From: Sphingopyxis sp. GW247-27LB
GTDB taxonomy: Bacteria > Pseudomonadota > Alphaproteobacteria > Sphingomonadales > Sphingomonadaceae
Assembly: GCF_002277025.1 (NCBI RefSeq)
Contig: NZ_NIWD01000011.1
Coordinates: forward strand, 116,358-180,357
Length of the DNA stretch: 64,000 nt
Direction: 5' to 3'
Under the pieces are notes generated by a model. The model was not told where the DNA came from. It saw nothing but the letters and a program-made list of their open reading frames with translations, and did not search any database. This document shows, piece by piece, positions 1 through 9,624 of this stretch. Every line of letters begins with the position of its first letter. Positions within the stretch are counted from its first letter, which is position 1. The position numbers and the translations under genes were made by a program.

Positions 1-392
1 TCCTCCGCCGAGAGCTGGCTGTCCGCTCCGGTGCGGGGCTTGCCGTCGCGAACTCCGGTGCCGCCGGTCCACACCGCCGAATAGACCGCGCGGTGCGGCG
101 CGCCGCGATCCCCCGCATAATAGGTGACCCGGTAATCGTCGCCTTCGGGTGTCACCACCCAGCCGCGGATCGTCTGGAGCGTGGCCTCGGGCACCTCGGC
201 GGTCAGCGCGTCGGTTGTGTGCCACGCCGCCTGGTCATAGGCATAAAGGCTTTGCCCACGGTCGAGGGCGAGCTGGACGGCGTCCTGCTCGTCGATCGAC
301 ATGGGCGCGGGCGGAGCCTCGTCCGGTTCCGCCCGCAAGGGCGTGGCCGTCGCCGCGATGGCGGCGAGCGCCAGGACGAGTGCGCGCGTCAA
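1..392 (-). CDS. Secreted protein of unknown function (3' end beyond the window)
   Basis: The frame opens with a TTG at the complement of 390-392, overlapping the TGA of the upstream thiolase, and runs open to the left edge (about 130 residues visible). The N-terminus (MTRALVLALAAIAATATPLRA) looks like a Sec signal peptide with an AXA-like cleavage site near residue 20. The mature part reads QSLYAYDQAAWHTT, then TIRGWVVTPEGDDYRVTYY, with a mix of acidic and aromatic residues; I do not recognise the family. Translational coupling to the thiolase is likely from the overlap. The TTG start is inferred: no ATG or GTG lies nearby in frame and the signal peptide begins exactly there. The C-terminal part is not in the window, so neither length nor function can be judged. 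Confidence 0.6.
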   Translation of the reverse strand, partial: MTRALVLALAAIAATATPLRAEPDEAPPAPMSIDEQDAVQLALDRGQSLYAYDQAAWHTTDALTAEVPEATLQTIRGWVVTPEGDDYRVTYYAGDRGAPHRAVYSAVWTGGTGVRDGKPRTGADSQLSAE

Positions 393-1576
393 ACCAGCTC
401 GACGGCGACCGCGGTCGCCTCGCCGCCGCCGATGCACAGGCTCGCGATGCCGCGCGTCTTGCCGTGGCGTTGCAGCGCCGCGATCAGCGTCGTGATGATG
501 CGGGTGCCGCTCGCGCCGATCGGATGGCCGAGCGCGGTCGCGCCGCCGTGGACGTTGATCTTCCCGTGCGGGATGCCGAGGTCGTGCATCGCGAACATCG
601 CGACGCAGGCGAAGGCTTCGTTGACTTCGAACAGGTCGACGTCGCCGATCGACCAGCCGGCCTTGGCCAGCACCTTGTTGATCGCGCCGATGGGGGCGAC
701 GGTGAAATCCTTGGGCTCCTGTGCGTGCGCGGCGTGCGCGACGAGCTTCGCGACCGGCTTCGCGCCCTTCGCGTCGGCGACCGACTGGCGCGTCAGCACG
801 ACCGCGGCAGCGCCGTCGGAGATCGACGAACTGGTCGCGGCGGTGATCGTGCCGTCCTTGGCGAAGGCGGGCTTCAGCGTCGGAATCTTGTCGGGATTGC
901 CCTTGCCGGGGGCCTCGTCGGTGTCGACGACGACCTCACCCTTGCGGGTCGCGATGGTGACCGGCGCGATCTCGCCCGCGAAGGCGCCGTCGGCGATCGC
1001 CGCCTGCGCGCGCTTCAGCGACTCGATCGAATAATCGTCCTGCGCCTGACGGCTGAGCTGATAGGCGTCGGCGGTGTCCTGCGCGAAGGTGCCCATCGCG
1101 CGGCCCGCCTCATAGGCGTCCTCGAGCCCGTCGAGGAACATATGGTCATAGGCGGTGTCGTGGCCGATGCGCGCGCCCGAACGATGCTTCTTGAGGAGGT
1201 AGGGCGCGTTGGTCATCGATTCCATGCCGCCCGCGACGACAAGGTCGATGCTGCCCGCGGCGAGCGCCTCGGCGCCCATGATCACGGTCTGCATGCCCGA
1301 ACCGCACACCTTGTTGACGGTGGTCGCCTGCACCGACTTGGGCAGGCCCGCCTTGATCGCGGCCTGGCGCGCCGGCGCCTGGCCCAGCCCGGCGGGCAGC
1401 ACGCAGCCCATATAGATGCGCTCGATATCGTCGCTCTTGACCCCCGCGCGCTCGACCGCCGCCTTGACCGCGGTGGCGCCGAGGTCGGTCGCGCTCGCGT
1501 CCGACAGCGCGCCCTGCATGCTCCCCATCGGGGTGCGGGCATAGGAGAGGAAGACGACGGGATCGGTGGCGGTCAT
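389..1576 (-). CDS. Acetyl-CoA C-acyltransferase (thiolase)
   Basis: This is a full-length thiolase of 395 residues, the usual size. Thiolases either join two acetyl-CoA to acetoacetyl-CoA or cleave 3-ketoacyl-CoA. The acyl-accepting cysteine is C91 in NKVCGSGMQ, the NEAFA motif follows near residue 319, H351 lies in GHPIGASG, and the second catalytic cysteine is C381 in SLCIGGG. The overall pattern (start SYARTPMGSMQGAL, body GGMESMTNAPY) fits the acetoacetyl-CoA thiolase (AtoB/PhaA-like) branch better than FadA, but substrate chain length cannot be settled by reading. It sits alone upstream of a secreted-protein gene whose start overlaps its stop. No phaB, bktB or scoAB neighbour is visible. 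Confidence 0.93.
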   Translation of the reverse strand: MTATDPVVFLSYARTPMGSMQGALSDASATDLGATAVKAAVERAGVKSDDIERIYMGCVLPAGLGQAPARQAAIKAGLPKSVQATTVNKVCGSGMQTVIMGAEALAAGSIDLVVAGGMESMTNAPYLLKKHRSGARIGHDTAYDHMFLDGLEDAYEAGRAMGTFAQDTADAYQLSRQAQDDYSIESLKRAQAAIADGAFAGEIAPVTIATRKGEVVVDTDEAPGKGNPDKIPTLKPAFAKDGTITAATSSSISDGAAAVVLTRQSVADAKGAKPVAKLVAHAAHAQEPKDFTVAPIGAINKVLAKAGWSIGDVDLFEVNEAFACVAMFAMHDLGIPHGKINVHGGATALGHPIGASGTRIITTLIAALQRHGKTRGIASLCIGGGEATAVAVELV

Positions 1577-1752
1577 GGGACGAGACTCCGTAGGGGAAAG
1601 TTGGTTGGCGGATGGATTAGCCGAAATGCTGCACCTGCGAAAGAGGGGAGGGCCAGCATCGCGGTGGCAAAGCTTTCTGGCGGGGACGAAAGGAACGCTT
1701 GTTTGGCCGGACTCGACGCGGGGCGCACAATGCGGGCGCTAGGAGGTACCAA
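1577..1752. promoter_or_regulatory. Divergent intergenic region between thiolase and peroxiredoxin
   Basis: This 176-base gap must hold promoters for both flanking genes. A strong Shine-Dalgarno AGGAGG at 1741-1746 fixes the peroxiredoxin start. I see no convincing -35/-10 pair. GGAAC at 1692-1696 followed 17 bases later by CGAC resembles but does not match the EcfG consensus. Confidence 0.4.
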
Positions 1753-2391
1753 ATGACCATACAACTCGGCCAGATCGCGCCCGATTTCGAACAGGACAGC
1801 ACACAGGGGCCCATCCGTTTCCACGAATGGCTCGGTTCGTCCTGGGGACTGTTTTTCAGCCACCCGAAGGATTTTACCCCGGTCTGCACGACCGAACTGG
1901 GCGAGGTCGCCCGGCTGCGCCCCGAATGGGACAAGCGCGGGGTCAAGACGATCGGCCTGTCGGTCGATCCGGTCGACTCGCATCGCGATTGGGAACAGGA
2001 TATCGAATCCACCCAGGGCCAGAAGCTCGACTATCCGATGATCGCCGACAGCGACCAGAAGGTCGCCACTCTCTATGGCATGATCCATCCGGATTCGGAC
2101 CCGACGGTGACGGTGCGCGCCGTCTATGTCATCGATCCGAATAAGAAGGTCCGTCTGGTTCTGACCTATCCGCCCAGCACCGGGCGCAATTTCGCCGAGA
2201 TCATCCGCGCGATCGACAGCCTGCAACTGACCGATGCCCAGTCGGTCGCGACCCCGGTGAACTGGACCCCGGGCGAAGAGGTCATCATTTCGCCCAAACT
2301 GTCCGACGAGGATGCGAAGAGCCGCTTCCCGCAGGGCTTCCGCACGCTCAAGCCCTATCTGCGCTACGTCGATCTGGAAAAATCGGCCTGA
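1753..2391 (+). CDS. 1-Cys peroxiredoxin (AhpC/TSA family, Prx6 type)
   Basis: The protein reduces hydrogen peroxide and organic hydroperoxides in the cytoplasm. The peroxidatic cysteine is C45 in DFTPVCTTE, preceded by the typical FFSHPKDFTPV stretch. There is no other cysteine among its 212 residues, so it is a true 1-Cys enzyme that must be reduced by an outside thiol. The C-terminal part (VNWTPGEEVIISPKLSDEDA, ending in LKPYLRYV) is the Prx6-type dimerisation extension, and the length matches that family. The ATG at 1753 was chosen over upstream in-frame codons because AGGAGG lies seven bases before it. The gene is monocistronic: a REP-like palindrome follows it and the next gene begins 419 bases on. 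Confidence 0.93.
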   Translation: MTIQLGQIAPDFEQDSTQGPIRFHEWLGSSWGLFFSHPKDFTPVCTTELGEVARLRPEWDKRGVKTIGLSVDPVDSHRDWEQDIESTQGQKLDYPMIADSDQKVATLYGMIHPDSDPTVTVRAVYVIDPNKKVRLVLTYPPSTGRNFAEIIRAIDSLQLTDAQSVATPVNWTPGEEVIISPKLSDEDAKSRFPQGFRTLKPYLRYVDLEKSA

Positions 2392-2409
2392 GCTGGTGGA
2401 AAAGTGAAC

Positions 2410-2478
2410 CCCGGCGAAAGCCGGGGTCCATAGGAGGAAGCCCAGCCTTCACCTCTGGACCCCGGCTTTCGCCGGGGA
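2410..2478. repeat. REP-like palindromic element (CCCCGGCGAAAGCCGGGG type)
   Basis: Two perfect 22-base inverted arms lie at 2410-2431 and 2457-2478 with a 25-base spacer. Each arm is itself a hairpin: seven G/C pairs closed by GAAA on one strand (a GNRA tetraloop). The two-hairpin architecture is that of REP/BIME elements. It lies just after the peroxiredoxin stop and may also act as a transcript 3' end. Confidence 0.85.
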
Positions 2479-2810
2479 GCGCAACCGAGCCCGCGATGAC
2501 CCGGCCCGATGGCCGCCCCGGCGCCGATGGTATCGAACAAAATCCCTTTCCTACATTATCCGGCTATGCTTCAAACTGGCCAATGATCCGCAGCCCCTTC
2601 TCAGCCTTCCCGGCCGCTGGCCGATCGGACCCCAGGCAAGCCGGTCCGGCGCATGCCAGGAGGCCCGAATGAAGGGGGACGTAGTGTGACTTTCGTGAAC
2701 TTTGGAATAAAATTGCGCGCCTCGGCGCCGGTCGACGTCCCGCAGCGGGTTTCATCTTGCAACCCGCCTTCGCCCATGATCAAAACGGATCAAACGGAGG
2801 GAGACGGGAT
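2479..2810. other. Intergenic region without a recognisable gene
   Basis: These 332 bases between the REP element and the aldehyde dehydrogenase hold no supportable reading frame. Only the last part can be interpreted: GGAGGGAG at 2797-2804 is the Shine-Dalgarno sequence for the next gene, preceded by two tandem copies of GATCAAAAC/GATCAAAC (2778-2797). A long 5' leader or an unrecognised small RNA is possible but nothing specific supports it. Confidence 0.4.
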
Positions 2811-4265
2811 ATGGTGACGGCGATCGAAGACGGCATCGCGCTCGAAAGCGCGCGCATGGGCCAGGTGCTCGCGGCGCAAAGGGCGAGCTTCACCGCCGCC
2901 ATGCCCGAAAGCCTCGCGGTGCGGACCGACCGCCTCGACCGCGCGGTCGCGCTGCTCGTCGACCATGCGGACGATTTCGCGAAGGCGGTGAGCGAGGATT
3001 TCGGCCATCGCAGCCGCGAACAGACGCTGATGACCGACATCATGCCCTCGGTCAGCGCCTTGAAACATGCGAAGAAGCATATGGCGAGCTGGGCGAAGGG
3101 CGAGAAGCGGAGGCCCACCTTTCCGCTCGGGCTGCTCGGCGCGAAGGCCGAGGTGGTGTTTCAGCCCAAGGGTGTCGTCGGCGTGGTCAGCCCGTGGAAC
3201 TTCCCGGTCGGCATGGTCTTCGTGCCGATGGCGGGCATCCTCGCGGCGGGCAATCGCGCGATGATCAAGCCCAGCGAGTTCACCGAGAATGTCTCCGCCC
3301 TGATGGCGCGGCTCGTCCCCGATTATTTCGACGAGAGCGAGATGGCGGTGTTCACCGGCGGGCCCGATGTCGGTGTGGCGTTCTCGAAGCTCGCCTTCGA
3401 TCATCTGATCTTCACCGGCGCGACGAGCGTGGGCAAGCATATCATGCGCGCCGCGGCGGACAATCTGGTGCCCGTGACGCTCGAACTCGGCGGCAAGTCG
3501 CCGACCTTCATCGGGCGCAGCGCGAACCGCGACCTCGTCGGCCAGCGCGTCGCGATGGGCAAGCTGATGAACGCGGGGCAGATCTGCCTCGCGCCCGACT
3601 ATCTGCTCGTCGCCGAGGATCAGGAGGGCGCGGTGATCGACAGCGTGACGAAGGGCGCCGCGGCGCTCTATCCGACGCTGCTCGCCAACGACGACTACAC
3701 CTCGGTCGTCAACACGCGCAATTACGACCGGCTGCAATCCTACCTTGCCGATGCGCGCGAAAAGGGCGCCGAGGTGGTCGAGGTCAATCCCGCGGGCGAG
3801 GATTTCGCGAGTTCGAACGGCCACAAGATGCCGCTTCATATCGTCCGCAACCCGACCGACGACATGAAGGTGATGCAGGAGGAGATTTTCGGGCCGATCC
3901 TGCCGGTGAAGACCTATCGGACCATCGACGACGCGATCGACTATGTGAACGCGCACGACCGCCCGCTCGGCCTCTATTATTTCGGCCAGGACAAGAGCGA
4001 GGAGGATCGCGTGCTGACGCGGACGATCTCGGGCGGCGTCACGGTCAACGACGTGCTGTTCCACAACGCGATGGAGGATCTGCCCTTCGGCGGCGTCGGC
4101 CCGTCGGGTATGGGCAATTACCACGGGCTCGACGGCTTCCGCACCTTCAGCCACGCGCGCGCCGTCTATCGCCAGCCGAAGTTCGACGTCGCCGGCATGG
4201 CGGGCTTCAAGCCCCCCTATGGCAAGGCGACGGCAAAGACGCTGGCGCGCGAGCTCAAGAAATAG
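2811..4265 (+). CDS. Coniferyl-aldehyde-dehydrogenase-like NAD(P)-dependent aldehyde dehydrogenase
   Basis: This 484-residue aldehyde dehydrogenase oxidises an aldehyde to the acid using NAD(P). The oxyanion-hole Asn is N130 in SPWNFPVG, the general base E225 lies in LELGGKSP, and the nucleophile C259 lies in AGQICLAPDY. The sequence around the active cysteine (NAGQICLAPDYLLV) and the short N-terminus are typical of the coniferyl aldehyde dehydrogenase (CalB) subgroup, which converts coniferaldehyde to ferulate and also accepts aliphatic aldehydes. The ATG at 2811 was picked because GGAGGGAG lies just upstream; an earlier in-frame codon has no such site. No lignin-derived aromatic catabolism genes are adjacent, so a general detoxification role is equally possible. 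Confidence 0.88.
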   Translation: MVTAIEDGIALESARMGQVLAAQRASFTAAMPESLAVRTDRLDRAVALLVDHADDFAKAVSEDFGHRSREQTLMTDIMPSVSALKHAKKHMASWAKGEKRRPTFPLGLLGAKAEVVFQPKGVVGVVSPWNFPVGMVFVPMAGILAAGNRAMIKPSEFTENVSALMARLVPDYFDESEMAVFTGGPDVGVAFSKLAFDHLIFTGATSVGKHIMRAAADNLVPVTLELGGKSPTFIGRSANRDLVGQRVAMGKLMNAGQICLAPDYLLVAEDQEGAVIDSVTKGAAALYPTLLANDDYTSVVNTRNYDRLQSYLADAREKGAEVVEVNPAGEDFASSNGHKMPLHIVRNPTDDMKVMQEEIFGPILPVKTYRTIDDAIDYVNAHDRPLGLYYFGQDKSEEDRVLTRTISGGVTVNDVLFHNAMEDLPFGGVGPSGMGNYHGLDGFRTFSHARAVYRQPKFDVAGMAGFKPPYGKATAKTLARELKK

Positions 4266-4311
4266 CTTGGCAAGCGGCGGCGCTTCGCCTTAGGGGAGGC
4301 GCCTTCCACGG

Positions 4312-4396
4312 GCCCCTGTGGTGAAATTGGTAGACGCGCTCGACTCAAAATCGAGTTCCGCAAGGAGTGCTGGTTCGAGTCCGGCCAGGGGCACCA
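4312..4396 (+). tRNA. tRNA-Leu (anticodon CAA)
   Basis: The 85-base cloverleaf has a seven-pair acceptor stem (GCCCCTG with CAGGGGC), an anticodon stem CTCGA/TCGAG around the loop CTCAAAA, a long variable arm typical of class II tRNAs, a T-arm with GGTTCGAGTCC, and an encoded CCA at 4394-4396. The anticodon CAA reads UUG. It lies 46 bases after the aldehyde dehydrogenase stop, so it probably has its own promoter or is processed from read-through. Confidence 0.97.
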
Positions 4397-4421
4397 TCAT
4401 CATCCGGCGGCGTGGCCGGGA

Positions 4422-4760
4422 TCAGCCCTTGTCTTCGAGGTCGAGCGCCTCTTCGAGAGCCTCGATCGAACCCACCGGATCCGCGGGTTCGCCGCAGTGC
4501 GGAAAGATGGCGTCGAGCCGGCGGCGCAGCGTCTCGTCGAACAGTGTCTGGTTCGATATGCGCGCCTGCGACAGGGTGAGCTCCATGCGGATCGCGTCCT
4601 TGATCCGCTCGAGCGCGGCCTTGTCGAGAATGCCGACCTTCAAAAGCTCCTCGCAAAGCTGGATCAGGCCGACCGTCGTCGCATGCGCGCGCAGGCCGAT
4701 GAAATCGATCGTCCGGTGCAATTCGCGCGCACCCGCCGCACGCTGTTCGATGCTGCTCAT
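4422..4760 (-). CDS. Conserved-looking small helical protein, function unknown
   Basis: This 112-residue acidic cytoplasmic protein has no signal peptide or membrane segment. It begins MSSIEQRAAGARELHRTIDF and ends with an acidic run, EALEEALDLEDKG. Predicted structure by eye is all helix, with regular leucine spacing (LIQLCEELLKVGILDKAALERI). I do not recognise a family. The ATG at 4760 is preferred over an in-frame GTG at 4778 because GGGAGAG lies just upstream of the former. The gene stands alone, between tRNA-Leu and a nitrobindin-like gene, and its codon use matches the chromosome, so it is likely to be real. Confidence 0.7.
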   Translation of the reverse strand: MSSIEQRAAGARELHRTIDFIGLRAHATTVGLIQLCEELLKVGILDKAALERIKDAIRMELTLSQARISNQTLFDETLRRRLDAIFPHCGEPADPVGSIEALEEALDLEDKG

Positions 4761-4857
4761 CTCACTCTCCCTCACCACCCCGCAAGGGCCGCCGGCCTGT
4801 GGACCGGTCTGTCGCCTCGTCGGTGCTTAGCAGGTTAGGTGTATCCGGGGCGCGGTG

Positions 4858-5538
4858 TCAAACGTCCGTTGACGCCGGCTGCGCCGACCGCGCGATCTTC
4901 GCCCACGGATTGAGGTCGGGCTCGGCGATCTTGGTGAGCCGGTTGCGGTCGCGGTGGAGGAAAGGCTCGCTCTGGCCTTTGACCATCAACGTGGTGTCGA
5001 GAACATAGCTCCAGCCGCCATCCTCATGGAAGTCGACGCTAATCTGATATTTGTCGGTGCGGAACGCCAGTTCGAGGAAGGTCGTCGAGCAGATGCCATA
5101 TTCGGTTTGTCCACGCTCTGCGGTCAGCACGAGCCGTTTCGCATCGGGCTCGGCATGCCCCGCCGCGATCGCGATCTGGCCGCGCGGAATCGCCAGCGTC
5201 TGCAGGATCAGCCCGGTCGCGGGCTCGTAGAGCCAGTATCCGACCTGGTCGTGGAAGGCGATGTCCTCTTCGGGGGTGTTGATGTGGACATGATAGCGCA
5301 GGCCATAGAAGAGCTGCGGCCCGTTCGCCTGCGCGTCGATCGGCTGCATCTCGATCCGCTCGTAATATTGGCGCGTTTCGGGGCCGTCGGCCTTGGGGTT
5401 GACGTCGACCCCGCGCTGCCCCTCCCAGATGCCGGCAAGGCGGCGCAGCGGGCCGAGCCGGGCGAGCGTGTCGGGATCGACATCGTCGGGCTCGGTGAAG
5501 ATGTCGTCGGGAACCTGCATCGTCTTGCCCTCGTCCAT
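4858..5538 (-). CDS. Nitrobindin/FABP-like heme-binding beta-barrel protein
   Basis: The 226-residue product has the signature of the DUF1794/THAP4-type beta-barrel family: LRRLAGIWEGQRG near residues 31-43, then alternating strands such as GLRYHVHINTPEE, VGYWLYEPATG and a late WSYVLDTTLMVKG. Members bind heme and in some cases nitric oxide, or carry small lipids. The domain is cytoplasmic; no signal peptide is present. Its start lies three bases after the stop of aguB, so it is almost certainly co-transcribed with the putrescine genes. An internal ATG at 5520 has a slightly better upstream AGGG and could be the true start. The link between this protein and polyamine synthesis is not known to me. 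Confidence 0.78.
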   Translation of the reverse strand: MDEGKTMQVPDDIFTEPDDVDPDTLARLGPLRRLAGIWEGQRGVDVNPKADGPETRQYYERIEMQPIDAQANGPQLFYGLRYHVHINTPEEDIAFHDQVGYWLYEPATGLILQTLAIPRGQIAIAAGHAEPDAKRLVLTAERGQTEYGICSTTFLELAFRTDKYQISVDFHEDGGWSYVLDTTLMVKGQSEPFLHRDRNRLTKIAEPDLNPWAKIARSAQPASTDV

Positions 5539-5541
5539 GCC

Positions 5542-6393
5542 TTAGATGTCCTCGGCGAGCCGGCCGTAGAGCTGCGGCCGCCGGTCGCGGAAGAAGCCCA
5601 TGCCGGCGCGGTGTTTCGCGGCGCGATCGAGGTCGATCGTCTCGACCAGCACGCCGCTTTCCTCGCGCCCGAATGCCTGCGTCAGATCACCCCATTCGTC
5701 GGTGATGAAGCTGTGGCCGTAGAAGTCGGCTTCACCCTCCCGCCCGATGCGATTGGCGGCGATCACCGGCATACAGTTCGACACGGCATGGCCCTGCATC
5801 GCGCGGCGCCACATGCGGCTGGTGTCGAGATCGGCGTCATAGGGCTCTGACCCGATCGCGGTCGGATAGAAAAGCAGTTCGGCGCCCATCAGCGCCATCG
5901 CGCGCGCGGTTTCGGGATACCATTGGTCCCAGCACACCCCGACGCCGATCCGCGCCCCAAAGAGATCCCAGACCTTGAAGCCCGTGTTGCCGGGGCGGAA
6001 ATAATATTTCTCCTCATAGCCCGGCCCGTCGGGAATGTGGCTCTTGCGGTACGTCCCCATGATCGCGCCATCGGGGCCGATCATCGCGAGCGTGTTGTAA
6101 TAATGCGGCCCATCTTTCTCGAAGAAGCTGGTCGGGATCGCGACCTTGTGAGTCGCGGCGAGCGCCTGCATCGCGACGACGCTCGGATGCTCGGTGGTCG
6201 GACGCGCGCTCGCGAACAGCGCCTCTTCCTCGACCTGGCAGAAATAGGGGCCCTCGAAGAGCTCGGGCGGCAGGATGACCTGCGCGCCCTTCGCGACCGC
6301 CTCCTCGACGAGCGCCGACACGGCGTCGATGTTCGGCTGGACGGGGCCGGGCAGGGGAAGCTGCAATGCGGCGACGGAGAGGGTGCGGGTCAT
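5542..6393 (-). CDS. aguB: N-carbamoylputrescine amidase
   Basis: This is a nitrilase-superfamily amidohydrolase of 283 residues. It hydrolyses N-carbamoylputrescine to putrescine, CO2 and ammonia, the last step of the agmatine route. The catalytic triad is visible: E44 in LPPELFEGPYF, K117 in TYRKSHIPDGPGY, and C154 in GVCWDQWYPE. The segments around Lys and Cys are those of AguB rather than of general nitrilases. Agmatine deiminase lies upstream in the same transcription unit, separated by a small membrane-protein gene, which supports the assignment. The next gene, a nitrobindin-like protein, starts three bases after the stop. Confidence 0.95.
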   Translation of the reverse strand: MTRTLSVAALQLPLPGPVQPNIDAVSALVEEAVAKGAQVILPPELFEGPYFCQVEEEALFASARPTTEHPSVVAMQALAATHKVAIPTSFFEKDGPHYYNTLAMIGPDGAIMGTYRKSHIPDGPGYEEKYYFRPGNTGFKVWDLFGARIGVGVCWDQWYPETARAMALMGAELLFYPTAIGSEPYDADLDTSRMWRRAMQGHAVSNCMPVIAANRIGREGEADFYGHSFITDEWGDLTQAFGREESGVLVETIDLDRAAKHRAGMGFFRDRRPQLYGRLAEDI

Positions 6394-6432
6394 GGGGCGG
6401 GCATGCCATGCTGCGTCGATAGAGGGAAGTAG

Positions 6433-6728
6433 TTAGCGGTTCGCCAGCCAGAAGACCGCAATCAGCAGGCTGGGCGGGATAAGAATCAGCAGGACGGCTT
6501 CGGACCATGTCGCAAAGGCAATCGGCTGCGACGCCTGCTTTAGGACAAGAAAGCTCTTCACGGCAGCAAATGGCATGATCCAGACGGCAAAAACACCCAT
6601 CCAATTAAGCAGTGCTTTTTCGCTGCCGGGCGCATCGAAAGTCATGACCGATAGTCCGATCATGGGTAGGCTGATTGCCAGTAGCCCGACCGCCAGCAGC
6701 ATCACGCCTATTCGGGCCACACGAGCCA

Positions 6729-6729
<1 letters not shown>
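6433..6729 (-). CDS. Small three-helix membrane protein, function unknown
   Basis: The 98-residue product has three hydrophobic stretches: about residues 7-27 (IGVMLLAVGLLAISLPMIGL), 44-63 (WMGVFAVWIMPFAAVKSFLV) and 77-95 (AVLLILIPPSLLIAVFWLA). Its ATG shares a base with the TGA of agmatine deiminase, so it is translationally coupled to aguA, and aguB follows 39 bases later. I know no family. Base composition is lower in G+C than in its neighbours, which suggests later insertion into the cluster. A role in agmatine or putrescine transport or sensing is only a guess from position; at under 100 residues it is too small for a known polyamine carrier other than an SMR/EmrE-like one, and it lacks the membrane Glu typical of EmrE. 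Confidence 0.7.
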
Positions 6730-7712
<983 letters not shown>

Positions 7713-7722
7713 ATATGGGCTC

Positions 7723-9408
<1,686 letters not shown>

Positions 9409-9624
9409 CGATCGTCCTTGTCCGAATGAGCGTTGCGGGCTTTGTGCCAGCCCCGTCACCGGCAGGCAAGGGCGGTGGATGAGGGCTTCGGACCTGGCCT
9501 TTGCGGGTTGCCATGATGACCGGGCGGCCTATGCTGGATGCCGAGGGGCGCGGTGTTTGTTGCAACATGGCCCTCATGTCAGGGGTTTAAGCGAGGGGTC
9601 GCTTTCAATTCGGGGGTTTGGGGA

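Noticed and set aside
1692..1717. EcfG-like promoter (GGAAC-N17-CGAC) before the peroxiredoxin gene
   Set aside because: The -10 is CGAC, not CGTT; the conserved TT of the consensus is missing, so the match is weak.
2778..2797. Tandem GATCAAAAC/GATCAAAC as an operator
   Set aside because: Two short A-rich copies overlapping the ribosome-binding site are likely to be chance; no regulator gene is adjacent.
2790..4154. Long minus-strand frame opposite the aldehyde dehydrogenase
   Set aside because: No start signal or motif; the plus strand carries a complete enzyme.
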